Assembly (NCBI RefSeq): GCF_012911605.1
Contig: NZ_JAAMPT010000209.1
Location: 124,001-188,000 of the forward strand
From: Flavobacterium solisilvae
Lineage (GTDB): Bacteria; Bacteroidota; Bacteroidia; Flavobacteriales; Flavobacteriaceae
DNA length: 64,000 bases
Direction: 5' to 3'
The notes under the pieces were generated by a model. That model was not told the origin of the DNA and ran no database searches. It saw only the letters and a program-made list of their open reading frames with translations. The position numbers and the translations under genes were made by a program. Below, piece by piece: positions 17,593 through 27,032 of this stretch (its first letter is position 1; every line of letters begins with the position of its first letter).

Positions 17593-17619
17593 GTCATTCC
17601 GACGAAGGAGGAATCTCAT
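17593..17619 (+). repeat. 27-bp dispersed repeat, identical to one arm of the element at 52117-52192
   Basis: The 27 bases starting GTCATTCCGACGAAGG are the exact reverse complement of 52162-52188. It sits in the pyrB-LRR spacer and represents a single arm of a REP-like element. Confidence 0.75.
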
Positions 17620-17637
17620 AAAACCAATTATCTATAC

Positions 17638-17665
17638 TTGTTAAGCAATATTTTTTATATATTTG
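17638..17665 (+). promoter_or_regulatory. Promoter of the leucine-rich-repeat gene
   Basis: TTG at 17638-17640, a 17-base spacer and TATATTTG at 17658-17665, a perfect -7 box. The ATG is 17 bases downstream. Confidence 0.6.
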
Positions 17666-17681
17666 AAAATCAAATATTTTT

Positions 17682-20135
17682 ATGAAAAAACTCTACTTTT
17701 TATTCTTTTTAGTTTTTGGATTGTATGCTTATGCTCAAAATCCTAACGATATAGTTTATATTCCTGATTTAGCTTTTAAACATAAATTATTAAATTCTAA
17801 TACATCATTACCTTTTGCAACTGACTTTAATGATAATAATGTTGCCGTAGATATAAATAATGATGGACAAATACAAGTTAGTGAAGCGTTACTTATTAAA
17901 AAACTTGATGTGAATGGTTCTTATGGGCCAAATATTGAACATATAAGTGATTTTACTGGAATTGAAGCTTTTGTGAATTTAGAAAGTCTTAAGTGTAGTT
18001 TTAACTTTTTGACAATACTAAATATAAGTAACCTCATTCATTTGAAAGAACTTGTATGTGATTATAATCAACTCACATCACTAAATATTTCTACGTTAAC
18101 AAATCTTGAAAAATTAAATTGTGCTTTTAATTCTCAAGTAGGATTGATTAACTTTTCTGGATTGTCATATTTAAAAGATGTCAATATATCTGGAATTGGA
18201 TTGTTAGAATTACCTGATTTATCATCATTAGTTAATTTAGAAATATTAAATTGTTCATATAATAGTTTGTCAAATATAGACCTCACAGCATTTTCAAGTC
18301 TTCATAGTTTAGCATGTTATAACAACCAGCTAACCTCATTGAATATTGATGGTTTGGATTTTACAAATATAGCATGTGGTAATAATCCTCAACTGCCTTC
18401 AATTAATTTTAATAATTTTATTAATCTAATTAATTTAGATTGCTCTGGTAACATATTACAAGGAACACTTGATTTATCAAATTGCTCACAACTACAGACT
18501 TTAAATTGTTCTAATTCAAACTTAAGTGAATTATTGTTAAGTGATTCTGCTAATTTATTGATGTTAGATTGTAGTAATAATAATTTAACTACATTATTTA
18601 TTAATGGAATTACTTATAATTTCATTTTTGAGTTTATTTTCGGAATACATTTTTATAACAACCCTAGCTTGACTTATATATGTGTTGGTGATTCTATGGT
18701 TGATTATATCCAAAACATAATTAATCAATATGGATATAATAATACTTGTCTTGTAAATACTTATTGTTCCTTTGTGCCTGGAGGAACCTATTATATTGTA
18801 CAAGGAAACACAAGATTTGATAGTTATAATAACGGTTGTGATGATGATAATAACAATAATTTGCCTAATCAAAGTTTTGCTATTTCAGATGGAACAAACA
18901 ACGGGATTTTAATTGCAAATACTACTGGTGCTTATTCCATCCCTTTTCAATCAGGTAGTCATACAGTTACTCCTGTTTTTGAAAATTCAAATTATTTTAC
19001 TGCTTCGCCAAATTCGGTAACGGTTAGTTTTCCAACGGCAACAAGTCCTTATACTCAAAACTTTTGTATTACTGCAAATGGTGTAAAAAATGATTTGGAA
19101 GTTACAGTTATTCCAGTTAGTGTAGCACGTCCAGGTTTTGATGCTACCTATAAAATCATTTATAAAAACAAAGGAAATCAAGTGGCAAATGGTTCGTTGA
19201 GTTTTAGTTTTGATGATACTGTGATGGATTTGGTTTCGGTAATTCCTGTTAATAATAATTCAGCAACAAACAGTTTAAGTTGGAATTATACTAATCTTAA
19301 TCCGTTTGAAACTAGAGAAATTGATTTGGTATTCAATATCAATTCGCCAATGGAAACTCCAGCGGTTAATGGCGATGATGTTTTACATTATACAGCAACT
19401 ATCGTTGGCGCAACTGATGAAACACCAAATGATAATACGTTTACATTAAACCAAACGGTTGTTAACTCGTATGATCCAAATGATAAAACCTGTTTAGAAG
19501 GCGCAACGATTACGCCAAGTATGGTTGGTCAATATGTTCATTATGTTATCCGTTTTGAAAATACAGGAACATATCCAGCGGAAAACATTGTGGTAGCTGA
19601 TGTAATTGATGCAACAAAATTTGATATTACTACTTTGGTTCCACAACGCGGTAGTCATGATTTTTACACCAGAATAAATGGTAACAAAGTAGAATTCATT
19701 TTTGAGAATATTAATCTTCCGTTTGATGATGCTAACAATGACGGTTATGTTGCCTTTAAAATCAAAACAAAATCAACGTTGGTTTTAGGAAATATGTTTA
19801 CGAATTCAGCTAGTATATATTTTGATTATAATTTCCCAATAATAACTGATCCAGCTACGACAACTGTTGCTGCTTTAAGTAATCAAGACTTTGATTTTGG
19901 AACTTATTTTACACTTTATCCAAATCCTGCAAAAGATGTTCTAAACTTCGAAATAAAGAACGAAATAGGAGTGAAGTCGGTTTCGGTTTACAATACTTTG
20001 GGACAAATAGTGATTGCAATTACCAATGTAGATAATCTAAAAGACATCGATGTTTCTAATTTAACCGCAGGAAGTTACTTTGTAAAGGTTTACACTGACA
20101 AAGGAAACGCAGTAAGTAAATTTATTAAGCAGTAA
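17682..20135 (+). CDS. Secreted leucine-rich-repeat protein with T9SS type A sorting domain
   Basis: 817 residues. Signal peptide ending at YAYAQ (about 19). Residues about 85-330 contain leucine-rich repeats with the internalin-like pattern L..L.CS.N.L..L.....L..L, where most repeats carry a Cys before the Asn. A linker rich in Asn and Asp (CDDDNNNN near 385) follows, then a DUF11-like Ig fold (about 465-600), and the conserved T9SS-cargo module starting SYDPNDKTCLEG (about 605-735). The C-terminal sorting domain has TLYPNPAKDVLNF near 746. It is probably a surface or secreted binding protein; the partner is unknown. Confidence 0.9.
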   Translation: MKKLYFLFFLVFGLYAYAQNPNDIVYIPDLAFKHKLLNSNTSLPFATDFNDNNVAVDINNDGQIQVSEALLIKKLDVNGSYGPNIEHISDFTGIEAFVNLESLKCSFNFLTILNISNLIHLKELVCDYNQLTSLNISTLTNLEKLNCAFNSQVGLINFSGLSYLKDVNISGIGLLELPDLSSLVNLEILNCSYNSLSNIDLTAFSSLHSLACYNNQLTSLNIDGLDFTNIACGNNPQLPSINFNNFINLINLDCSGNILQGTLDLSNCSQLQTLNCSNSNLSELLLSDSANLLMLDCSNNNLTTLFINGITYNFIFEFIFGIHFYNNPSLTYICVGDSMVDYIQNIINQYGYNNTCLVNTYCSFVPGGTYYIVQGNTRFDSYNNGCDDDNNNNLPNQSFAISDGTNNGILIANTTGAYSIPFQSGSHTVTPVFENSNYFTASPNSVTVSFPTATSPYTQNFCITANGVKNDLEVTVIPVSVARPGFDATYKIIYKNKGNQVANGSLSFSFDDTVMDLVSVIPVNNNSATNSLSWNYTNLNPFETREIDLVFNINSPMETPAVNGDDVLHYTATIVGATDETPNDNTFTLNQTVVNSYDPNDKTCLEGATITPSMVGQYVHYVIRFENTGTYPAENIVVADVIDATKFDITTLVPQRGSHDFYTRINGNKVEFIFENINLPFDDANNDGYVAFKIKTKSTLVLGNMFTNSASIYFDYNFPIITDPATTTVAALSNQDFDFGTYFTLYPNPAKDVLNFEIKNEIGVKSVSVYNTLGQIVIAITNVDNLKDIDVSNLTAGSYFVKVYTDKGNAVSKFIKQ

Positions 20136-20177
20136 ACGTCACTTCGAGTGATTTTCTGGAGAGAAACGAAGGAAAAT

Positions 20178-20220
20178 TGTATCGAGAAGTTTCGGGTTTT
20201 AGTTCTCGATACATTTTTTG
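20178..20220 (+). terminator. Terminator built from a repeat-like hairpin
   Basis: An 11-bp perfect stem (TGTATCGAGAA / TTCTCGATACA) with a 14-base loop is followed by TTTTTTG. The sequence just before it (GTCACTTCGAGTGA) is of the dispersed-repeat kind, so a REP-like element may serve as the terminator. Confidence 0.65.
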
Positions 20221-20270
20221 TTCCATTGCATTAAACAAAAAAATACTCGAACAGACGAAAAGGAAGCAAT

Positions 20271-20300
20271 AAAAAAGCCTCAAATTTTTGAGGCTTTTTT
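20271..20300. terminator. Bidirectional terminator between convergent genes
   Basis: AAAAAAGCCTCAAA pairs with TTTGAGGCTTTTTT around a 2-base centre, giving T runs in both directions. It lies between the LRR gene and the DUF349 gene, which converge. Confidence 0.9.
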
Positions 20301-20305
20301 GTTTG

Positions 20306-22357
20306 TTATTCTGTTTTAAGATTTCTAAGTTGTTTTAGCTTTTCTTTCCAAGTTGATAATTCTTCTTTTTGTCTTTCGATGTTTTTCATTACTTCTTTTA
20401 CCATTGGATTATCTGCTTTTGCATTGGCAAAAAACTGAATATTGTTTTCCAATTGGAAGATTTCATGTTGTACTTCGTCAATTTTTCGCATGATGAAAAC
20501 TTTTTCATTGTCAAGTCTTCTCGTATCAGAATTGGCTAAATTATCTAATCGATTAGCAAATCGAGCCATTTCGTTGTCTTTTTTACTTGCGCTTAATTTT
20601 TCGAATAATACATCAAGAATTTTATTGAATTTTCCTTCGATATGACGTTTAGGAAATGGAACTTTTCCAAAACCTTTCCATGTTTCGATATGCGCTTTAA
20701 TCGCATCTAAATCGGTTTTGTGATCACCAACAAGTTCAAAACTTCTCAAGGTTTCAAGATAATTCTTTTTATTTTCAAAAGCAGCAGCTTCGTCTTCGTT
20801 AACTTCTGATTTTTGCTCTTTTAGTTTTTCGAAATATTCATTACATGCTGCTCTAAATTCAGTCCACAAAGTATCAGAAAACTTTCTTGGAACGTGTCCG
20901 ATAGTTTTCCATTCTTCTTGAATTTGCTTCATTAACGGTGTTGTTGCAGCAAAATCTGTTGAATCTTTAAGTTCTTGTGCTTTGGCAACTAAAGCTTGCT
21001 TTTTAGAAAGATTATCGTTTTGGTCTTTCTTAATTTCTTTGTAGAAAGAATTCTTTAAAACGTTGAAATTTCTAACAGCCGTTTTAAATGCTGCCCAAGT
21101 TTCTTCGTTTACCTCGGCTGGAACTTTTCCTGTTTTGAAAAACGCTTCTCTTAACGCTTCTACTTTTTCAATTTGAGCCAACCAAGCATTATGAGAATTT
21201 ACTTTTTCTTGTGCCAAAACCTCAATTTGAGCAATCAAATCTTTTTTGGTAACCAAATTGTTTGCTTCAATTTCACGGAATTTTTCATAATAACCTTCGC
21301 GTTTGTCATGAAGTTGTTTGGTTAAATCACTGAATTTATTCCAAATTTCTTCACGGTGCTCACGAGAAACTGGTCCGATGTCTTCTTTCCAAACTCGGTG
21401 TAAGTTTTGTAATTCTCTAAACGATTTATTGATGTCTTCCTCGTGAAGTAATTCTTCAACACGAGCAATGATTTTTTGTTTTTGTTCCAAATTGTGTTTG
21501 AAATCCAAATCGCGAATTTCTCTATCCAAATGCAGAATGTCATAAAAATTCTCTAAATGAAAGTGATAGTTATTCCAAACGTGGTTGTATTTGTCTTTTG
21601 GAATTGGTCCAGCCACTTTCCAACGTTCTCTAATATCGTTAAATTGTTTTAGCGTTGTAGAAATGTTTTCTTGACTATGAACCAAATTCTTTAATTCTTC
21701 AACAATTTCCAGTCTTTTTTGAAGATTAGATTTCAATGAATTTTGAATGCTGTTGAAATGCGCATTTTTTCTATCTCTAAACTGAGAATATAATTGATCA
21801 AATTTTGTTTTTAGTGGAAAATGATAATGGAAATCTTCAGTTGTTTCTGGATTTTCAGCATGAAATTCTTCTTTCTTTTCATCAATAAAATGATGATATT
21901 TAGACAAGAAAGATTTCTTTAATTCTTCAACATGATCTTTAACCGACATTACTTTTTCAACCGTTACAAGATTTTCCAATTCGGAAATCATTTGTTCCAT
22001 TGATAAAGTTTCATAATCAAGCATTGGAATTTCGTGACGTTCTTTTAGAGTTTCGTCTTCGCTTTCTTCTGCATTTACACTTTCGATTGCTTCAACTGCC
22101 GAATTGCTTCCGGTTTCAATAACTAAAGTATCGTCAGCTACTTGTTCATCAGTAAGTTCAATTACATTTTCTGTAGTTTCTTCTACAGTTTCAGTACTTG
22201 TTTCTTGCTGAATTTCAACTTCTTCCGAAATAGTTTCTACAGCTTCTTCGCTAGTTTCTATTGCAATTTCTTGATTTTCTGTTGGAGCTAAATCATTTTG
22301 ATTATTTGCCAAATTTCCATCTGCTTCTTGCAGGTTATCATTCTTTTCTTCTAACAT
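20306..22357 (-). CDS. DUF349 domain-containing protein
   Basis: 683 residues, cytoplasmic. The first about 110 residues are an acidic Glu/Thr-rich region. The rest contains repeated helical units with a W-K/E pattern (for example RERWKVAGPIPKDKYNHVW, HRVWKEDIGPVSREHREEIW and EEWKTIGHVPRKFSDTLW), which are DUF349 repeats; I count about five. Coiled coil follows near the C-terminus. Proteins of this type are universal in Flavobacteriia and without firm function. Monocistronic, ending in the terminator at 20271. Confidence 0.9.
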   Translation of the reverse strand: MLEEKNDNLQEADGNLANNQNDLAPTENQEIAIETSEEAVETISEEVEIQQETSTETVEETTENVIELTDEQVADDTLVIETGSNSAVEAIESVNAEESEDETLKERHEIPMLDYETLSMEQMISELENLVTVEKVMSVKDHVEELKKSFLSKYHHFIDEKKEEFHAENPETTEDFHYHFPLKTKFDQLYSQFRDRKNAHFNSIQNSLKSNLQKRLEIVEELKNLVHSQENISTTLKQFNDIRERWKVAGPIPKDKYNHVWNNYHFHLENFYDILHLDREIRDLDFKHNLEQKQKIIARVEELLHEEDINKSFRELQNLHRVWKEDIGPVSREHREEIWNKFSDLTKQLHDKREGYYEKFREIEANNLVTKKDLIAQIEVLAQEKVNSHNAWLAQIEKVEALREAFFKTGKVPAEVNEETWAAFKTAVRNFNVLKNSFYKEIKKDQNDNLSKKQALVAKAQELKDSTDFAATTPLMKQIQEEWKTIGHVPRKFSDTLWTEFRAACNEYFEKLKEQKSEVNEDEAAAFENKKNYLETLRSFELVGDHKTDLDAIKAHIETWKGFGKVPFPKRHIEGKFNKILDVLFEKLSASKKDNEMARFANRLDNLANSDTRRLDNEKVFIMRKIDEVQHEIFQLENNIQFFANAKADNPMVKEVMKNIERQKEELSTWKEKLKQLRNLKTE

Positions 22358-22463
22358 TTTTTGAAATGTATTAAAAGGTTACACAAAATTTAAAGGCGAA
22401 AGATAGTAAACTGTGGCTAAACTGCAAAGAAAATCAGCGTTTTCTACAGTTTTGACGAAATAA

Positions 22464-22495
22464 AAACGTTCTGTCACCAAAGCAACAGAACGTTT
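22464..22495 (-). terminator. Terminator after the endonuclease gene
   Basis: An 11-bp perfect stem (AAACGTTCTGT / ACAGAACGTTT) with a 10-base loop is followed by T residues on the minus strand. Confidence 0.85.
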
Positions 22496-22517
22496 AATTT
22501 ACTATCTTTTTTTGATA

Positions 22518-23621
22518 TTAGTTGATTACTATCTTTTTAGTAACTGATTGATTGTTTGAGTTTAATTGCAAAAAGTAAAATCCTTTTGGCAAATTTGAAA
22601 CTGAATAATTGGTATCAATGCTCATAGGTTTTTTAATTTGTTGCATTAATTGACCGTTTACGCTAATTACATTGATTTCATCTAAATTAGCTTCAGTTGT
22701 GATGTTTATCGTTCCATCATTTGATGGATTTGGATGAATAGCTGTTGCATTTAACGAGTTAAAAGTTTCTGTATTCAATAAACTTCCCCAAATTGACATT
22801 GCATATTCAGGATGATCAATGAATGGGTTTCGGTTGTTTTGACGCGCATAAACGGCATCATTTCTGTCTCTTTCTCTTTGGCTAACGGGATCATTGTTGT
22901 GCCAAGTTAGTAAAACATTAATAGCTTGACTAGTAAATACTTGATTGCTTGTATTGTTGAACATTGCATAATTCCATCCAGCAACTTGGTCTTGGTATCT
23001 TACTGCAAAATATAAAATCATTCTAGCGATATCGCCTTTGAACTCATCAATTGGTTCGAAAACGGTTCCGGTATATCCAGCAGAATAACCAGAATTTAAG
23101 TTTTGTCCTTTTTTTGTACCGTTAGAATAGGTATTAGTAGCTGTGTTTACTTTGCTAAATGGCCAATTATCTCGTTGAGCATTTACATATTTATCTGATG
23201 GAACCACAAAATGGGCATCAGAATACATTGGTGTTGCTGAGTTAAATACAGATTGAGGAATTAAATGTTCTCTGTTGTATCTTTGACATTCTGCATTTCC
23301 CAATGTTCCATCATCTTGCAATCCACCGCCATAAACATATTCACATTCAGATCCAGTTGGATTTTCAGTGTACATGTCTAACATTGTTCCGTTGTTTTCG
23401 TAATAATTATCAACGTCAGATGTTAAATAGGTTGTATATAAACCTCCGTAACCTCTGTCGGTATGATTATTAATAATATTGAACAATTGTGTTTTTAAAG
23501 TATAACCTGTTCCTGTTGCGGTATTGTAATATCCTGTTGGAATTGTATTAACACTATATGTACTTTGACTGTAGCTAATTCCGCTTAAAAGGATTAATAA
23601 AGTTGTAATTATTTTTTTCAT
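22518..23621 (-). CDS. Secreted endonuclease I family nuclease with T9SS sorting domain
   Basis: 367 residues. Signal peptide ending near GISYSQ (19). The Endonuclease_1 (EndA-like) domain spans about 25-270: the catalytic HNH-like centre NREHLIPQS near 115-123, then DAHFVVPSDKYVNAQRDNWPF near 135-155, and NNDPVSQRERDRNDAVY near 243-259. The C-terminal 75 residues are a sorting domain (IHPNPSNDG, VISVNGQLMQQI, KGFYFLQL). It probably degrades extracellular DNA or RNA for nutrient gain. It is 4 bases downstream of the RsmB-like gene, so co-transcription is possible. Confidence 0.93.
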   Translation of the reverse strand: MKKIITTLLILLSGISYSQSTYSVNTIPTGYYNTATGTGYTLKTQLFNIINNHTDRGYGGLYTTYLTSDVDNYYENNGTMLDMYTENPTGSECEYVYGGGLQDDGTLGNAECQRYNREHLIPQSVFNSATPMYSDAHFVVPSDKYVNAQRDNWPFSKVNTATNTYSNGTKKGQNLNSGYSAGYTGTVFEPIDEFKGDIARMILYFAVRYQDQVAGWNYAMFNNTSNQVFTSQAINVLLTWHNNDPVSQRERDRNDAVYARQNNRNPFIDHPEYAMSIWGSLLNTETFNSLNATAIHPNPSNDGTINITTEANLDEINVISVNGQLMQQIKKPMSIDTNYSVSNLPKGFYFLQLNSNNQSVTKKIVIN

Positions 23622-23625
23622 AAAT

Positions 23626-24837
23626 TTATTTTCTTTCTAATAATGCCATGTAAAATCCGTCAAAACCACTTTCTGAAGCTAGTAGTTTTGAATCTTTTAC
23701 AAATGTAAAGTTTTTACCACTTTCGGTGGTTAAGAAATGCTTAATTTGTTCCTGATTTTCAGATGGTAAGATAGAACAAGTGGCATAAACTAGTTTTCCA
23801 CCAGGTTTTACCATTTTAGAATAATTTTCTAGAACTTCGGCTTGTGTTTTTTTGATATTATCAATAAACTCAGGTTGTAATTTCCATTTGCTATCAGGGT
23901 TTCTTTTTAAAACACCTAAACCGCTACATGGTGCGTCAATTAGAACTCTATCGGCTTTTTCGTGAAGTTTTTTGATAACTTTTGTACTGTCAATAATTCG
24001 ATATTCGATATTAAAAGCGCCGTTTCTTTTAGCTCTAAGTTTTAATTGCTTTAGTTTGCTTTCGTATAAATCCATTGCAATTAATTGACCTTTGTTTTCC
24101 ATTAGTGAAGCCATGTGAAGTGTTTTTCCACCTGCGCCAGCACAAGTATCAATAACTCTCATTCCTGGTTTTACATCAAGAAAAGCAGCAACCAATTGAG
24201 ATGAAGCATCTTGTACTTCAAACAAACCTTCTTTGAAAGCATCGGTTAAAAATACATTTGCTCTTTCGGTTAAAACTAAAGCATCGGGTTGATCTTTTAA
24301 AAACTCAGTTTCAATGTTTAAATCCATCAAAATGGCACGAAGCTTTTCTTTGGTGGTTTTTAACGTATTCACTCTAAGGATTACTTTGGCTTGTTGATTT
24401 TGGGCTGCAATTTCTTTGGTCCAAAGTTCTTCTCCTAATTCTTTTATACCTAATTCATCCATCCAATCTGGAATAGATTCACGGTATTTTCTGATTTTGG
24501 ATAATTCGTCAAAACGTCCTTTGATTTTTCGTGTTGGTGTTCCTTCAAGTTGTCTCCAATCTGGAATTGGATAACCACGAAGAACTGCCCAAACAGCAAA
24601 AATTCTCCACAATTGGTCTCGGTCAAACGGTTCTTTAACTTCGGCAATTTCCATATACAATCGTTTCCAACGAACGATTTCGTATATGGTTTCGGCAACA
24701 AACTTTCTGTCGGAACTTCCCCAACGTTTGTCTTTTTTTAAGGCACGAGCAACAACTTTATCGGCATATTCACCTTCGTTGAAGATGGCGTTTAAAGAAT
24801 CAATCGTGGTGTAAACAAGGTTTCTGTGTAATCGCAT
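23626..24837 (-). CDS. RsmB-like 16S/23S rRNA m5C methyltransferase
   Basis: 403 residues. The C-terminal RsmB/NOP domain has the SAM motif IDTCAGAGGKTLHMA (about 224-238), motif IV DAPCSGLGVLKRNP (about 299-312; Cys302) and motif VI YATCS (about 351-355; catalytic Cys354). The N-terminal part (about 1-130) resembles the NusB-like region of this family in a shortened form. It methylates C5 of a cytosine in rRNA; the exact position cannot be told from sequence. Confidence 0.92.
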   Translation of the reverse strand: MRLHRNLVYTTIDSLNAIFNEGEYADKVVARALKKDKRWGSSDRKFVAETIYEIVRWKRLYMEIAEVKEPFDRDQLWRIFAVWAVLRGYPIPDWRQLEGTPTRKIKGRFDELSKIRKYRESIPDWMDELGIKELGEELWTKEIAAQNQQAKVILRVNTLKTTKEKLRAILMDLNIETEFLKDQPDALVLTERANVFLTDAFKEGLFEVQDASSQLVAAFLDVKPGMRVIDTCAGAGGKTLHMASLMENKGQLIAMDLYESKLKQLKLRAKRNGAFNIEYRIIDSTKVIKKLHEKADRVLIDAPCSGLGVLKRNPDSKWKLQPEFIDNIKKTQAEVLENYSKMVKPGGKLVYATCSILPSENQEQIKHFLTTESGKNFTFVKDSKLLASESGFDGFYMALLERK

Positions 24838-24883
24838 TTGTAAAAAAATCAGCCAGCAAAGATATTGCTTTTACTGTAAAGAA

Positions 24884-24913
24884 AAAAAGTATTCTTTGGT
24901 TAGAATACTTTTT
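24884..24913 (-). terminator. Terminator after kup
   Basis: A 12-bp perfect stem (AAAAAGTATTCT / AGAATACTTTTT) with a 6-base loop and a T run on the minus strand. Confidence 0.88.
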
Positions 24914-24920
24914 AACTTTT

Positions 24921-26903
24921 TTAATCGCAAGATTTGTCTATTCTTCGCATTTCAATTTTTTCTGGTGCATGAAGAACGAGCGGAAATTGCTCTATTTTTA
25001 CGGAACTACTGTCTAATCCAAATGCTTTTTCTTCGGATAAACTGAATTTTTTCATAGTAAAATAAGTATTCATCACTATTTTTTCGAAGAAAGTTAAATC
25101 ACTATCGTTTGAAAGGAATTTTTCAGAAAGTACAAATTTAAAGTCACCAATGATATGATTTTTACTTAATGATTCATATCGACTGGTAATGTCAACTTCA
25201 CCACGTTGTACCATTTCTTTAATTACTTGTTTGAACATCAAGTTAATTTTGGTTGGTTCTCTAAATCCTAAATAAAAATCAATTCGATATAAATCGTCTT
25301 TGATAATCTCAGTAACTTTATACTCTTTTTTATACGGTTCGCTCAAAATGTTTACGTGAATAAACCAGTATAAATCAGCACGTTTTGGTCTTTTTTGAAG
25401 AATGGAATACATTACTTTTTCTTCTATTTCATCGCTTCGGTTAGAATTGGTCATGTAAACCAAATGCGTAGCATATTTTGGAATAGATAAATCAACGCTC
25501 AACTCAGCAAGAACTTTCTTGTAATCGTTGATTTTGACAATTTTAGTATAACTTTTGCTGATCTTTTTAGCCAAAAACCACGTTGACATTATACCAATTA
25601 AGAAAATTGCAATCACAATGGTAACATAACCACCTTCCATGAATTTGGTTATATTGGCAATTAAAAAACTCACTTCAATAATGACATAAATAGATATTAT
25701 TGGTGCAATGAAATACCATTTTACACGTTTCATTATCAAATAAAAATTCAATAGTGTTGTAGTCATCATCATACCTAGAATAATGGATAATCCATAGGCA
25801 TGTTCCATATATTTAGATTCTTTGAAGTAAAGAATAATTCCTACACAACCTACAAATAGTAACCAGTTTATAGAAGGAATGTACAACTGACCTTTTACGT
25901 CAGTTGGATAATTGATTTTTACTTTTGGCCAAAAATTCAATCGCATCGCTTCATTTATCAACGTAAACGATCCGCTAATCAACGCTTGCGAAGCAATAAT
26001 CGCTGCTAATGTTGCTACAACAATTCCAATTGGTTGAAACCATTCCGCCATGATTAAATAGAATGGGTTAGGGTTGTGGTCGTTTAAATGAGCCAAAGTA
26101 TCACCATTGTGTTGCAACAAATAAGCACCTTGACCAAAATAATTTAGAACTAAAGTTGTTTTTACAAAAGCCCAACTTACTCTAATATTTTTTCGTCCAC
26201 AATGTCCCATATCAGAATACAACGATTCTGCTCCAGTGGTACAAAGGAAAACAGCTCCAAGGATGAAAAATCCATGACCAGAAACTTCGGATGTTAAAAG
26301 TTTATAAGCATAATAAGGATTGATGGCTTTTAAAACTTCAAAGTTTTGAGTAATTTGAATAACACCAAGAACGCCAAGCATTGAAAACCAAACTAGCATT
26401 ACTGGTGAGAAAAACTTGGTCACAATTTTGGCTCCAAATTGTTGAATGGTAAATAAAACAAAGAGAATCGCAATTACAATTGGAATAGTTGGAATATCGG
26501 GTTCAAAGATTAAAAGTCCTTCAACTGCTGATGAAACTGAGATTGGCGGCGTAATAATTCCTTCGGCTAAAAGCAAACTTCCACCAATAATAGCAGGAAC
26601 AATCAACCATTGAATTTTTGTTCTCTTTACTAACGAATACAACGAAAATATTCCACCTTCGCCATGATTATCAGCATTTAAAGTGATGATAACATATTTC
26701 AATGTAGTTTGAAGTGTTAAGGTCCAAATGATACACGAAAGTCCACCAAGAATTAGTTCAGAATTGATGATATTGTCACCAATTATGGATTTCATTACAT
26801 ATAAAGGTGATGTTCCAATGTCACCATAAATTATTCCTAAAGTTAATAACAAACCAGCGGCAGAAAGCCTTGAATGCAAATTTTGATGACTATGAGAACT
26901 CAT
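24921..26903 (-). CDS. kup: Kup-type potassium uptake protein
   Basis: 660 residues. The N-terminal signature LLLTLGIIYGDIGTSPLYVMK (about 18-38) and about twelve membrane helices up to residue 445 are typical of Kup/HAK/KUP K+:H+ symporters in the inner membrane. The cytosolic C-terminal domain is about 200 residues. There is an exact promoter box at 26923-26930 and a terminator at 24884, so it is a single-gene unit. Confidence 0.95.
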   Translation of the reverse strand: MSSHSHQNLHSRLSAAGLLLTLGIIYGDIGTSPLYVMKSIIGDNIINSELILGGLSCIIWTLTLQTTLKYVIITLNADNHGEGGIFSLYSLVKRTKIQWLIVPAIIGGSLLLAEGIITPPISVSSAVEGLLIFEPDIPTIPIVIAILFVLFTIQQFGAKIVTKFFSPVMLVWFSMLGVLGVIQITQNFEVLKAINPYYAYKLLTSEVSGHGFFILGAVFLCTTGAESLYSDMGHCGRKNIRVSWAFVKTTLVLNYFGQGAYLLQHNGDTLAHLNDHNPNPFYLIMAEWFQPIGIVVATLAAIIASQALISGSFTLINEAMRLNFWPKVKINYPTDVKGQLYIPSINWLLFVGCVGIILYFKESKYMEHAYGLSIILGMMMTTTLLNFYLIMKRVKWYFIAPIISIYVIIEVSFLIANITKFMEGGYVTIVIAIFLIGIMSTWFLAKKISKSYTKIVKINDYKKVLAELSVDLSIPKYATHLVYMTNSNRSDEIEEKVMYSILQKRPKRADLYWFIHVNILSEPYKKEYKVTEIIKDDLYRIDFYLGFREPTKINLMFKQVIKEMVQRGEVDITSRYESLSKNHIIGDFKFVLSEKFLSNDSDLTFFEKIVMNTYFTMKKFSLSEEKAFGLDSSSVKIEQFPLVLHAPEKIEMRRIDKSCD

Positions 26904-26922
26904 AATATAATGTTAAAGAATG

Positions 26923-26930
26923 CAAATTTA
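26923..26930 (-). promoter_or_regulatory. Promoter -7 element of kup
   Basis: Reading leftward TAAATTTG, an exact TAnnTTTG match 20 bases before the ATG at 26903. Confidence 0.55.
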
Positions 26931-26979
26931 GATGTTTTTAAAATATTTAGTTTCTTTTATGTTTAATTATTTTTAAAAA

Positions 26980-27010
26980 CAAAAGCCGATGCAAATTACA
27001 TCGGCTTTTG
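26980..27010 (-). terminator. Terminator after the Arg/Asn-rich repeat protein
   Basis: A 12-bp perfect stem (CAAAAGCCGATG / CATCGGCTTTTG) with a 7-base loop; T-rich sequence follows on the minus strand. Confidence 0.85.
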
Positions 27011-27032
27011 ACCACAAATATTCAAACGCAGT